A DNA stretch of 64,000 nucleotides from Pigmentiphaga litoralis (GTDB taxonomy: Bacteria > Pseudomonadota > Gammaproteobacteria > Burkholderiales > Burkholderiaceae_B), in NCBI RefSeq assembly GCF_013408655.1, contig NZ_JACCBP010000003.1, forward strand, positions 62,001-126,000, given 5' to 3'. Positions 1 through 8,026 of the stretch are shown one piece after another. The notes beneath the pieces were generated by a model, which did no database searches, was not told where the DNA came from, and saw only the letters and a program-made list of their open reading frames with translations. The translations under genes and the position numbers were made by a program. Every line of letters starts with the position of its first letter. Positions within the stretch are counted from its first letter, which is position 1.

Positions 1-1743
1 GGGCGTATCAAGCCGCGCCAGCAACGCCAGCACATCATGCCGTTCCGCCGGTTTGGCCAGATAGGCGTCGGCGCCCAGGGCCAGGCCCTTGCTCTTGTCC
101 AGGTTGTCGGTCGCGATGATCAACAGGGGATCGGTATCGCCATGCTTGATCTCGGTCAGCAGGCGCCAGGCCTCTTCCTCGGGCGGTACGATTTCCAGCA
201 GCACGGCGGCCACGGGAATCATGGCCAGCATCTTGCGGGCATCATGCACGGTCGCCACCGACACGGGCTGGTAGCGGGTGCCGCGCACGTAATCCTCATA
301 CAACAGGCGCGTGGCCGGATCGTCTTCGACGATCAGCACGGTAGGGCGATCGGGGTCGAGCGCCAGCGCGCGGTCGGTGGACGAAATTTCGTGCAGCGGA
401 TCTTCTTCGGCATACCGCAGCGGCAGCGTGGCAATGAACACCGAACCCACGCCCGGCGCGCTTTCGGCTTTCAGATCCCCGCCCATCAGCTCGGCCAGCT
501 TGCGGCACAGCGGCAGGCCCAGGCCCGTGCCTTTCACGCCGCGCTGCAGGCGGTTTTCGATCTGCGTGAATTCTTCGAAGATCAGCGGCAGGTGTTCGGT
601 GGCAATGCCCAGTCCGGTATCGCGCACGCGAAATTCCATCGATCGGCCGTCGGCCGTCACTTGCGCCGATACCTCGACTTCGCCGCGTTCGGTAAATTTG
701 AGCGCGTTCGAAATCAGGTTGCGCAGGATCTGCGCGATCTTGCCTTCGTCGCTGAACATGGTCGGCAGGGCGTCATCGTGCACGAACAGCAGATCGACCT
801 TGCTCGAGAGCAGGGGCCGCATCATGCCGCGCAGCGCGCTGAACACATTGGCCACGTCCACCGGCGCGGCGCGCACGTCGGTCTTGCCGGCTTCGATCTT
901 GGCCAGGTCGAGCAGGTCGTTCACCAGTTCCGACAGGTCTTCGGCACCGCGCAGGATCAGGCTCACCTGCTTTTCCTGCTCGGGCTGCAGATCGCCATCC
1001 ACCCGCGCCAGCAGCAGGCGCGACAGCGCCCGGATCGAGCTGAGCGGCGTGCGGAATTCATGGCTCATGTTGGACAGGAAGCGCGACTTCATGTGGTCGG
1101 CGCGGCGCAGGTCTTCGGCCTTTTCATCCAGCTCGGCATACAGCGCGACCACGCCGCGGTTCGTGTCTTCGAGCTCGGCGGTCAGCTGGATCAGTTCTTC
1201 CTGACGCGCGCGCACGTCTTCCAGCGCCTGCAGCAGTTCCTGGTTGTGGCGTTGCACTTCGTCAAAGCTGGTCGCCAGCGGCCCCTTGGCCAGTTGCGCG
1301 CCCAGGTCGCCGATCTGCGGGCCTGACAGGGCCGGCATGCCGGGGGGCAGCAGCTTCTTCAAGGTAATGAGGGTGCCGCGTTCCCCGGTGTCGACCGAAC
1401 TCTGGTCCATCAGGCGCATCGCGCCGGTCAGGCCCACGCCCATGCCGGTGCTGGACACATAGCGGCCGTTCAAGACCTGCTGCAGCTGGCCGATGCCCGG
1501 GCCGTTGTCCGAGATCTTCACGATCAATACCTGCGGCGGCGTTTCGCCTTCCAGCAGATAGTCGATGCGCCCGCCGCCCGCATAGCTGAAGGCGTTGCGC
1601 GCGACTTCCGAAATGGCGGTCGCCAGCCGTGTCTGGTCCTGCACGCTGAAGCCCAGCAACTCGGCGATCTGCCGGGTGCGCTGGCGCGCCAGCACCACGT
1701 CCTGCTCCAGGGAAATGCTCAGGCTCAATATCCGATGACTCAT
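1..1743 (-). CDS. Hybrid sensor histidine kinase with N-terminal RsbT-like ATPase, partial
   Basis: Runs off the left edge, so only the first 581 residues are seen. Domains in order: an RsbT/RsbW-type GHKL ATPase (about 1-130, motifs AISEVARNAFSYAGGG and DNGPGIG), a coiled-coil stretch (about 155-210), a HisKA dimerisation domain with MSHEFRTPLSSIRAL (phospho-His), a second HATPase (RDTGLGIATEHL, GVKGTGLGLPLC) and a receiver starting at VLIVEDDPATRLL. The receiver keeps the acidic pair and AKP lysine, but the expected phospho-Asp is Glu (residue 517, in VLLEIVPPEEE). It lies 23 nt after the phosphatase gene with a GGTGGGACGG ribosome site. It probably is the output or partner kinase of the stressosome; its signal is unknown. 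Confidence 0.85.
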   Translation of the reverse strand, partial: MSHRILSLSISLEQDVVLARQRTRQIAELLGFSVQDQTRLATAISEVARNAFSYAGGGRIDYLLEGETPPQVLIVKISDNGPGIGQLQQVLNGRYVSSTGMGVGLTGAMRLMDQSSVDTGERGTLITLKKLLPPGMPALSGPQIGDLGAQLAKGPLATSFDEVQRHNQELLQALEDVRARQEELIQLTAELEDTNRGVVALYAELDEKAEDLRRADHMKSRFLSNMSHEFRTPLSSIRALSRLLLARVDGDLQPEQEKQVSLILRGAEDLSELVNDLLDLAKIEAGKTDVRAAPVDVANVFSALRGMMRPLLSSKVDLLFVHDDALPTMFSDEGKIAQILRNLISNALKFTERGEVEVSAQVTADGRSMEFRVRDTGLGIATEHLPLIFEEFTQIENRLQRGVKGTGLGLPLCRKLAELMGGDLKAESAPGVGSVFIATLPLRYAEEDPLHEISSTDRALALDPDRPTVLIVEDDPATRLLYEDYVRGTRYQPVSVATVHDARKMLAMIPVAAVLLEIVPPEEEAWRLLTEIKHGDTDPLLIIATDNLDKSKGLALGADAYLAKPAERHDVLALLARLDTP

Positions 1744-1766
1744 GTCCGTCCCACCCCGATCCGTAC

Positions 1767-2771
1767 TCAGTTGCGCCGCGCGACGAGGACGGTAACGTCG
1801 TCGCGCTTGCGCCAATGGGCCTTGCACACCGTGGCGGCGATCACCGCCGGATGACGTGCATCGAGTCCCGGGAAGTCGTTGAGGTTCCATTGCGTCGACA
1901 GGCCATCGCTGTGCATCAGCAGCCAGCTGTCATGCGGCCAGTCCACGTCCATGGATCCCACCTTGCGCATGTTGTGGCCAACGATGCCATTGTGCGTGAC
2001 CAGCTGCTTGCGCGCGCCATGGCCGCCAATGAAGGCGGCCACGTTGCCCACGCCGGCAAACTGCGCCTGGCCGGTCGACAGGTTCAACGACAGCACCGAC
2101 ACCGCGGCGCCGCGGGTGGCGCGCAAGGCGCCGTGCGCTTCGTGGATCAGGTCGGCGGCCGGCCAGTTTTCGCGTTTGGGCAGGACCTCGGTCGCCGCCA
2201 TCGATGCACGATAGGCTTCCAGTCCGTGGCCCAGGCCATCGGCCACCATGATCGCGCAGCGTTCACCGTGTTGCTCGACCCGCCAGTCATCGCCGGACAG
2301 GGTCTCGCCAGGCAAGGGCAGGCAGACGGCGCCAATGTCCAGCAACTGGTCGGGCACCACGCGGCCGGGCCACAGGGCCATCCAGAAAATCGACCCGTTG
2401 GCGCTGTCGCTGAACCAGTCGAACTGGTCCGACAGCCGCGCCAGCGCGCCCAGTCCGGTGCCCGCCGTGCCGGCCGTTGAATGTCCGTCGGCAAAGCTCA
2501 GCGCCGCATCGGGCAGGCCGGGGCCGTTGTCCAGCGCGATCACTTCAATGCCGTCGCCCGCCTCGTCGGAATGGGGATGGGCCAGCGGGCGGATCAGCAG
2601 CACGCCGCTGCCGGCATGCTTCAGGATATTGGTGGCAGCTTCGGTGACCACGATCGCCACGCGGCCGCGGTCAGTCTCGTTCAGGCCAATGCTGCGGGCG
2701 ATCTCGGTGGCCTGGCGGCGCGCGTCGGCCACCTGGCTCACGTCATCGATCGGAAGGGCGATCTGTCGCAT
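1767..2771 (-). CDS. RsbT-like ATPase / RsbX-type PP2C phosphatase fusion
   Basis: 334 aa. The N-terminal half (about 1-130) is a GHKL ATPase/anti-sigma kinase fold with VVTEAATNILKHAGSG and LDNGPGLPDAA. The C-terminal half (about 145-330) is a SpoIIE/RsbX-like PP2C phosphatase with MVADGLGHGLEA, GNVAAFIGG, HSDGLSTQW and KRDDVTVLVA, the metal-binding aspartates being present. In stressosome systems RsbX removes phosphate from RsbR and RsbS and resets the complex; that role is inferred here from the neighbours. I chose the ATG giving MRQIALPIDD, 13 nt after the rsbT stop, because the longer in-frame extension overlaps rsbT and has no family resemblance. Confidence 0.85.
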   Translation of the reverse strand: MRQIALPIDDVSQVADARRQATEIARSIGLNETDRGRVAIVVTEAATNILKHAGSGVLLIRPLAHPHSDEAGDGIEVIALDNGPGLPDAALSFADGHSTAGTAGTGLGALARLSDQFDWFSDSANGSIFWMALWPGRVVPDQLLDIGAVCLPLPGETLSGDDWRVEQHGERCAIMVADGLGHGLEAYRASMAATEVLPKRENWPAADLIHEAHGALRATRGAAVSVLSLNLSTGQAQFAGVGNVAAFIGGHGARKQLVTHNGIVGHNMRKVGSMDVDWPHDSWLLMHSDGLSTQWNLNDFPGLDARHPAVIAATVCKAHWRKRDDVTVLVARRN

Positions 2772-2784
2772 TACGCGTTCGCCA

Positions 2785-3201
2785 TCACATGCGTTTCCAC
2801 TTGATGACCGACACCCGCGTGCCCCGGCCCACTTCGGAATCGATCGAAAATTCGTCGCAGAGCCGCTTGGAGCCGCCCAGGCCCATGCCCAGTCCGCCGC
2901 CACTCGTAAAGCCGTCTTTCAAGGCCAGGTCCAGGTCGGGAATGCCGGGCCCATGATCGATGAACGACAGCTGGATGCCGCGGCGTCCAGGCTGTTCGGG
3001 CAACGACACATGGGCTTCGCCGCCCCCGCCATACTTGAGCGTGTTGCGCGCCAGTTCGCTGGCGGCGGTCACGACCTTGGTCTGGTCAGCCAATCCGAAC
3101 CCGAGCGCCACGACCCGCTCGCGCACGTATTTGCGCATGCGGACCACGTCCTCGTCCGTCTGCAAGGGCAGCACGGCAAGCACCTCGGTGTCGTTCATCA
3201 T
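2785..3201 (-). CDS. rsbT: Serine-protein kinase RsbT (stressosome switch kinase)
   Basis: 138 aa, the usual RsbT length. GHKL motifs: N-box ASELARNTLKYGGGG (Glu49, Asn53), G1 box IDHGPGIP (82-89) and the glycine-rich lid GGGLGMGLGG (101-110). By family knowledge RsbT is held by the RsbR-RsbS shell, phosphorylates their STAS domains on stress, is released and then activates a downstream partner. Its ATG overlaps the rsbS stop as ATGA, so translation is coupled. No RsbU, RsbV, RsbW or sigma-B gene lies nearby, so the released kinase must act on something else, perhaps the hybrid kinase two genes on. Confidence 0.93.
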   Translation of the reverse strand: MMNDTEVLAVLPLQTDEDVVRMRKYVRERVVALGFGLADQTKVVTAASELARNTLKYGGGGEAHVSLPEQPGRRGIQLSFIDHGPGIPDLDLALKDGFTSGGGLGMGLGGSKRLCDEFSIDSEVGRGTRVSVIKWKRM

Positions 3202-3566
3202 TCGATCAGACGATCGAAGTCGCGCGTGAGCAGCGCCATGCCTCGTTCCACATTGAGGGCGGTCTTGACGCCATCGAGCGTCAGGCCCAGTTCAACCAAG
3301 GTGATCGCCACCGCCGGCCGCATGCCGACCAGCACGGTATCGGCATCCAGCACCCGGGCCATGGCCGCAGTGTTGCTGATCATGCGGCCAATGAAGGAAT
3401 CAACGACATCCAGCGCCGAAATGTCGATCAGCACGCCTGATGCGCGGTCCCGGACGATCCGGTTCGTCAGGTCGTCCTGCAGGGTCATGGCAAGCCGGTC
3501 GTGCATATCCACCTGGATGGTCACGAGCAGAAACTTGCCCATTTTCAGAATGGGGATGCGTTCCAT
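3198..3566 (-). CDS. rsbS: STAS-domain stressosome scaffold RsbS
   Basis: 122 aa single STAS domain. It carries IDISALDVVDSFIGRMI, where Ser57 aligns with the RsbT-phosphorylated serine of Bacillus RsbS (Ser59). RsbS builds the stressosome core with RsbR and sequesters RsbT. It starts 3 nt after the rsbR stop and overlaps rsbT by 4 nt, giving the canonical RST order. Nothing unusual in length or composition. Confidence 0.93.
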   Translation of the reverse strand: MERIPILKMGKFLLVTIQVDMHDRLAMTLQDDLTNRIVRDRASGVLIDISALDVVDSFIGRMISNTAAMARVLDADTVLVGMRPAVAITLVELGLTLDGVKTALNVERGMALLTRDFDRLIE

Positions 3567-3569
3567 GGA

Positions 3570-4424
3570 TCAGCGCGCCGTGTTGGGGAGGTTGGTCGCG
3601 CCGGTGCGCTTCAGGGCAATCACGAAGGCGTCGGCCAGCGTGGCCTTGGTCGTCACGTCGGTCAGATCCACGCCCAGATGCACGATGGTCTGCGCGATCT
3701 GCGGACGGATGCCGCTGATGATGCAGTCCGCGCCCATCAGGCGGGCGGCGGCCACGGTCTTGAGCAGGTGCTGCGCGACCAGGGTGTCCACCGTCGGCAC
3801 GCCGGTAATGTCGATGATGGCGATCGATGCGCCCGTCTCGACGATCTTTTCCAGCAGGCTTTCCATCACGACCTGCGTGCGGCCGCTATCGAGCGTGCCG
3901 ATCAGGGGCAGGGCCAGGATGTTGTCCCACAGCTGGACCACGGGGGTCGACAGTTCCATCAGTTCCTGCTGCTGGCGCACGATCACTTCTTCGCGGCTCT
4001 TCTGGAACACTTCGGTGGTGTACAGGCCGAGCTGGTCGAGCATGGTGTCGATGGCGCGGTTCTGGTCGGCCAGCACGTCGGGCGTGGCGCTCAGCGCCTG
4101 GCTGAACACGGCAAAGATCGGATTCTTCAACGAGAAGATGAACATGGCGGTTTCAGACGGGCTGAAGCCGCTGCGCGCACGCGTGTTCGAAATTTCGGTC
4201 AGCAGGCCCCGCACTTCATCCCAGTCCCGGCCGGAAATATCGGCGGCGGTGCTGCGGCCCAGGGCAGCGATCAACGCGCCCAGGAACTGCCGGCACTGAT
4301 CGCGCAATTGCGGTTCGGCCTGGCGTTTCTGACGCGCAGATTGCAGCAGACTGGCCACCCAGTTATCGAGAAGCTCGTTGTAATGGACTTCGAGAAGCTT
4401 GGCGGAGGCGTCTTGCAGGGGCAT
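3570..4424 (-). CDS. rsbR: Stressosome sensor RsbR
   Basis: 284 aa. The N-terminal helical domain (about 1-150, globin-like RsbRD sensor type) has no obvious ligand motif. The C-terminal STAS domain (about 160-275) contains IIDITGVPTVDT and GIRPQIAQTIVHLG; Thr214 and Thr246 sit where the two RsbT target threonines of Bacillus RsbRA are found. Only one rsbR paralogue is present here. The ATG giving MPLQDASAKL was chosen because AAGGA precedes it and the reading frame further upstream runs into the next operon without similarity. It is the first gene of the five-gene minus-strand cluster. Confidence 0.9.
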   Translation of the reverse strand: MPLQDASAKLLEVHYNELLDNWVASLLQSARQKRQAEPQLRDQCRQFLGALIAALGRSTAADISGRDWDEVRGLLTEISNTRARSGFSPSETAMFIFSLKNPIFAVFSQALSATPDVLADQNRAIDTMLDQLGLYTTEVFQKSREEVIVRQQQELMELSTPVVQLWDNILALPLIGTLDSGRTQVVMESLLEKIVETGASIAIIDITGVPTVDTLVAQHLLKTVAAARLMGADCIISGIRPQIAQTIVHLGVDLTDVTTKATLADAFVIALKRTGATNLPNTAR

Positions 4425-4522
4425 GGGGGTCCTTGTTGCTGCGTCAATGAGAGAGTAGGTTCGGGATTCTACGTAACAAACGTCATCCGGGGAGCGAATG
4501 TAGTAAGCATTTGCGCACGGCC

Positions 4523-4560
4523 AACAGGAAGCGGCGGTGTGGCAACCGCGGCTTCCTGTT
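4523..4560. terminator. Long hairpin between glycosyltransferase gene and rsbR
   Basis: A 15-bp stem with one mismatch and an 8-nt loop: AACAGGAAGCGGCGG (4523-4537) pairs with CCGCGGCTTCCTGTT (4546-4560). It lies 28 nt past the stop of the glycosyltransferase gene, so on the minus strand it would separate that operon from rsbR. No U-tract follows, so it may be a Rho-dependent or protective structure rather than a classic terminator. Confidence 0.5.
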
Positions 4561-4587
4561 CTCCCTTCTGTCGATGCGCCGTTTCTG

Positions 4588-5265
4588 TTAGCCCACGGCC
4601 TCCGGTTTCCACGCTGGCGCTGCCAGCGATCGCAGGTAGTCGCCAAATCCGCCGGCCGCGCGCGGATCGGTGCGGGCGCTGGTGGCCACGCGGGGCAAGG
4701 CGCTCCATGCGATGCGTGCGCCGGTGGACTCCAGCGCTTCGACCAGGGCAACGTCTTCACTGACGGCCAACGCGCTGAACCCGCCGGCGCGCAGGTAGGC
4801 TTGCGTCGATACGCCAAAGTTGGCGCCGTGGATGTGCCGATGATCGTCGCGATCCTGGTACAGGCGTTCATAACGTTCGCGCACGGCGGCGGTGTGCGCG
4901 GACCAGTCGTCCACGCTGACCACGCCGCAGACGGCGTCCGCACCCAGCCCGACCTGCGCGGCCAGCCAGTCGCGGGCGACCATCGTGTCGGCATCGGTAA
5001 ACGCCAGCCAGCGCGCGCCACTGGCAATCAGCTGGGACGCGCCGGTGGCGCGGGCCAGACCCACGTTGCGGGCCTGCACCCGCAAGATGCCCACGCCATG
5101 GGCCAGCGCCACGTTTTCGGAATCGTCGGTGCAGCTATCGAGCACCACGACGACATAAACGGATTCGCCGCGCAGGTCCGGGTGCGCGGCGGCGCAGGCC
5201 ACCGCCGCCAGGCAGGCCGCCAGGTTCTCGCCCTCGTTATGGGCCGGTATCACCACACCTATCAT
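4588..5265 (-). CDS. Family 2 glycosyltransferase
   Basis: 225 aa, a short GT-A protein with no membrane segments. VVIPAHNEGENL starts the nucleotide-sugar fold, DSCTDDSENVA follows, and FTDADTMVARDWL gives the DxD metal motif. A later VSEDVALVEAL region fits the ED base motif of GT2 enzymes. It is last of a four-gene operon; its ATG overlaps the methyltransferase stop (ATGA). With a PIG-L deacetylase, NodS-like methyltransferase and acyl-CoA dehydrogenase it probably adds or modifies a sugar on a small glycan or glycolipid; the substrate is unknown. A longer in-frame extension to about 5673 was rejected because it lies over the methyltransferase. Confidence 0.85.
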   Translation of the reverse strand: MIGVVIPAHNEGENLAACLAAVACAAAHPDLRGESVYVVVVLDSCTDDSENVALAHGVGILRVQARNVGLARATGASQLIASGARWLAFTDADTMVARDWLAAQVGLGADAVCGVVSVDDWSAHTAAVRERYERLYQDRDDHRHIHGANFGVSTQAYLRAGGFSALAVSEDVALVEALESTGARIAWSALPRVATSARTDPRAAGGFGDYLRSLAAPAWKPEAVG

Positions 5266-5861
5266 GTCAGTCCCTCCGCGCGGCCGACGGACTGCCCTTG
5301 GCGGGTCCAGACATCCAGCACAAAATCGTCTTCCTGGTGATGCACGATGCGCGGCAGGCCGGTTTCGGCCGCCAGGATCTCGTGCACCGCATCGCCGCCA
5401 TACGCGCACCCGTCGATCAGCGGGCGCCAGTGGCAGGCCAGCAGCGTCCCGGTATCGGTCAACGAGCCCAGGCAGGCACGCGCCAGCGTGGCCAGATCGG
5501 CGGGGGGCAGGTAGTAGCCCAGCTCGCTGATCACGATCAGGTCGAACTGTTCGGCGGGCCAGTCGGCCGGCATGGTCATGGTTTCGACGCGGGCATGCGG
5601 CACGTCCCTGAGCCGTTGCCGGGCCAGGCGCACGGCCGGCGCGCTGGCGTCGCAGGCCAGCAGGCGATGGCATCGTGGCGCCAGGTCGGCTGCCAGTTCA
5701 CCGTTCGCGCAGCCCGGCTCGAAGATGCTGTCGTAGAAGCTCGCGGGCAGGCAGGCGAGCGTGAGGGCGCGTTTGCGCTGTTCATACCAGCGCGTGCGGA
5801 ATCCCCAGGGGTCGTCCGAAGCGGCGAACAGGCTGTCGAAATACGGCGGCGAAAGAGGCAT
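5262..5861 (-). CDS. SAM-dependent methyltransferase, NodS-like
   Basis: 199 aa class I methyltransferase. Motif I is FEPGCANGELAADLA, motif II region LLACDASAPAV and the post-I segment EQFDLIVISELGYYL. The overall look, including an N-terminal DPWGFRTRWYEQRKR, matches NodS, the N-methyltransferase of rhizobial Nod-factor synthesis, and related proteins. I chose MPLSPPYF as the start because GGAG lies just upstream and it begins 10 nt after the deacetylase stop. Product and acceptor are not known; neighbours suggest an amino-sugar freed by the PIG-L enzyme. Confidence 0.8.
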   Translation of the reverse strand: MPLSPPYFDSLFAASDDPWGFRTRWYEQRKRALTLACLPASFYDSIFEPGCANGELAADLAPRCHRLLACDASAPAVRLARQRLRDVPHARVETMTMPADWPAEQFDLIVISELGYYLPPADLATLARACLGSLTDTGTLLACHWRPLIDGCAYGGDAVHEILAAETGLPRIVHHQEDDFVLDVWTRQGQSVGRAEGLT

Positions 5862-5871
5862 GACGCTCCGG

Positions 5872-6633
5872 TCAGACAAAAACGAATTCGTGGTCACGCA
5901 TCAGGCGCGCCAGCGCCCACGGTGGCAGGATGGCATGACCCGGCAACGTGGGATCGGCTTCGACCTGCGTGCGGTGCGCGGCAATCGCGCGGCGCTTGGC
6001 GGCGCGTAGCGCCGGGTCCAGGCGCACCCGGGCCAGACGGTGCCACGGCACGCGCGGGTCATCCGGTTCCGCCCAATGCCACATCCAGACCGGCAATTCC
6101 ACCAATGGCAGACCGGCCTCGGCGCAGCAGGCGGCGGCCGCGCGCCCGGTGGCTTCATGGTCGGGGTGGCCGTCCAGGCGCCAGGTGGCGAACACCACGT
6201 CGCCCGGTTGCAGCATCGGTTTCAGTGCGCAGTGCAGCGCGGCCTCGGTGCCGGTCACGCCGCCATCGGGCAACTGCAGGCCGATCACCGGCACTGTCGC
6301 CAGACCCATTTCGTGCAGCGCGGCCAGGCGTTCGGCGCGCCGCGCGGCTTCCAGCGTGACGGGGGTCCAGCGGCGGGATCCGGTGTGGCTTCCGCCGCCA
6401 TCGGTCACCGCCACGACCACCACGTCGCGGCCGGCATCGGTCCATTGGCGCATCAGCCCGCCGCAAGCCAGCAATTCATCGTCGGGGTGGGGCGCGATCA
6501 CCACCGCGCGGCCGCGTTTCGGGACCAGGTCCGCCGCGTCAAGCACGGGCGGGCTGTGCAGCCCGGCCCAGGCATCCCAGACCGCTTCGGGCGTGCCTTC
6601 AGCGCGGATTTCGCGGTCGCCTACAAGTCCCAT
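5872..6633 (-). CDS. PIG-L family (LmbE-like) deacetylase
   Basis: 253 aa. Zinc site motif APHPDDELLACGG (about 47-59) and the distal GHPDHEATG typical of GlcNAc-PI/mycothiol/LmbE deacetylases. These enzymes remove N-acetyl groups from amino sugars. The start overlaps the end of the acyl-CoA dehydrogenase gene by 13 nt, so the two are co-transcribed and probably coupled. The specific substrate cannot be read from sequence. Confidence 0.85.
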   Translation of the reverse strand: MGLVGDREIRAEGTPEAVWDAWAGLHSPPVLDAADLVPKRGRAVVIAPHPDDELLACGGLMRQWTDAGRDVVVVAVTDGGGSHTGSRRWTPVTLEAARRAERLAALHEMGLATVPVIGLQLPDGGVTGTEAALHCALKPMLQPGDVVFATWRLDGHPDHEATGRAAAACCAEAGLPLVELPVWMWHWAEPDDPRVPWHRLARVRLDPALRAAKRRAIAAHRTQVEADPTLPGHAILPPWALARLMRDHEFVFV

Positions 6634-7832
6634 GTGGCCTCCGACGCATCAAGCCGCGTGCGTGCCAGGGCCGCCAGATCCTGCTCGGCGTGGCTTTGGC
6701 GAATGAACACGGGAAGGTCTGCCGCCATGCGGGCATATCGGGGATCACGGCAATACGGCGTGGCGCCCAGCGCGCGGCCGGCGTGATCAAGCACCCGGGT
6801 GGCGGCCGCTTCGGCGCTGGCCCGCACCCGCAGGGCGATGGCCATGGCGTCCTGCGTCGGGTGCGCGTCGATCCAGATGGCGGCTTCGCGCAGCAGCGCG
6901 GCGGTCTGGCCCAGGGCGACGTCTATCGCCCCCAGGTGAGCCAGGCGGAACGACAGCGCGGGGGAAACGGCTGCCGTGGGGCGGCCATCCTGACGACGAA
7001 CCGCATCGGCGCACGCCTGGCGCACCGCATCGGCAATGGCGCACGCGCCGCCGTACCAGCACGCGGCAATGCCGGCGCCGCCCTGCCAGAAGCCGGGCCG
7101 GCCGACATATTGGCCAGGTTGGCCGACCCACTGCGCGCGGGCCTGTGCAAACTCTACGTCGACACTTCGGGTGGCTTCCATGCCGATGGCATGCCAGCCG
7201 CGGTCGGTCACCGTCACCCCGGGTTGATCCATGGCCACGGCCACCAGCACCGGTTCGCCATCGGCATTCCAGGCGCTGACGACCGCATGCGTCACGGCCG
7301 CCGCCCCCGAACACCAGGCCTTGGTGCCAGTCAGCAGCACGCTGCCGTCAGTGCCCGTTCGCGCTTCCACGCGTGCCGTGGGCGGCTCCGATGCCCAGGT
7401 GGCCCACAAGCTGCCCGGGGGCGGCGTCGGGCTGTCCAGGCTCGGGTCGTTCAGAGGGTCGTTCAGTTCGGCCAGGATCGCGATGGCGTCGGTATGGCCT
7501 TCCACCAGTTTGATGGCCGCCAGATCGACCTCGGCCACGGCAGCAAACACTCTCCACCGTGCCAGCGTATTGCCGTGTCCGGGCAATGCCAGCGTGTTCA
7601 AGCCTGCCGACACCAGGTCACGCAGCAAGTCGCCCGGGTCGATCGCGGATGCCGACGTCACCGATTCCAGAACGGTGTGCAGCCTGGTTTCAGCCTGACT
7701 CGGCGCCTGACCTGGACTCGTGGCCTCGTGATGACGCTCGGCTTGCGGTTCCTCGCCGATAGCCGAACCCCTGCCGCCAGCGGGCTGGAGCAGGGGAGCA
7801 GACGACGCATCGGATCGGACAGAACGCAGCAA
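6621..7832 (-). CDS. Acyl-CoA dehydrogenase-like flavoprotein
   Basis: About 403 aa. The C-terminal two thirds resemble acyl-CoA dehydrogenases: a middle beta domain with TGTKAWCSGAAAVTHAVV, then a helical C-domain (GRPGFWQGGAGIAACWYG, VRASAEAAATRVLDHAGR). The first 60 residues are Pro/Gln/Glu-rich and unlike the family. The reading frame opens at a TTG with no good ribosome site, so the true start is uncertain and may be further in. It is the first gene of the operon with PIG-L, methyltransferase and glycosyltransferase. In this setting it may oxidise a carrier-bound acyl or amino group rather than serve beta-oxidation. Confidence 0.75.
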   Translation of the reverse strand: MLRSVRSDASSAPLLQPAGGRGSAIGEEPQAERHHEATSPGQAPSQAETRLHTVLESVTSASAIDPGDLLRDLVSAGLNTLALPGHGNTLARWRVFAAVAEVDLAAIKLVEGHTDAIAILAELNDPLNDPSLDSPTPPPGSLWATWASEPPTARVEARTGTDGSVLLTGTKAWCSGAAAVTHAVVSAWNADGEPVLVAVAMDQPGVTVTDRGWHAIGMEATRSVDVEFAQARAQWVGQPGQYVGRPGFWQGGAGIAACWYGGACAIADAVRQACADAVRRQDGRPTAAVSPALSFRLAHLGAIDVALGQTAALLREAAIWIDAHPTQDAMAIALRVRASAEAAATRVLDHAGRALGATPYCRDPRYARMAADLPVFIRQSHAEQDLAALARTRLDASEATWDL

Positions 7833-7917
7833 GATCGGCCTTCAGACGTGAAAATGTCGGGGAGAACTTCGGGGGAAGCTTCAGCGGAAAACCCGGCCGA
7901 CAGACGCACGACGCCGT

Positions 7918-7941
7918 GGGATCGCGTCATAGCGCGATCCC
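7918..7941. repeat. Perfect 9-bp inverted repeat, 6-nt spacer
   Basis: GGGATCGCG TCATAG CGCGATCCC. It lies 86 nt upstream of the acyl-CoA dehydrogenase frame. It may be a regulator site or an RNA hairpin; no U-tract follows on either side. Confidence 0.5.
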
Positions 7942-8006
7942 GGCACCGGCAATGCCGACTGGCTTCAGCTGTAAACGCCAACCCTGACGGGTCAGCGGGA
8001 ATGAGG

Positions 8007-8026
8007 CGTGGACCCAAGGGTCCACG
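8007..8026. repeat. Perfect 9-bp inverted repeat, 2-nt spacer
   Basis: CGTGGACCC AA GGGTCCACG. The near-palindromic 20-mer looks more like a dimeric regulator site than a terminator because the loop is too short for a stable RNA hairpin. Confidence 0.5.

Noticed and set aside
37..1326. 429-codon plus-strand frame at the left edge
   Set aside because: Antisense to the hybrid kinase, whose HisKA, HATPase and receiver motifs are clear.
4588..5673. 361-codon version of the glycosyltransferase with an N-terminal extension
   Set aside because: The extension is antisense-free but overlaps the methyltransferase in another frame; the GT2 fold starts at MIGVVIPAHN.
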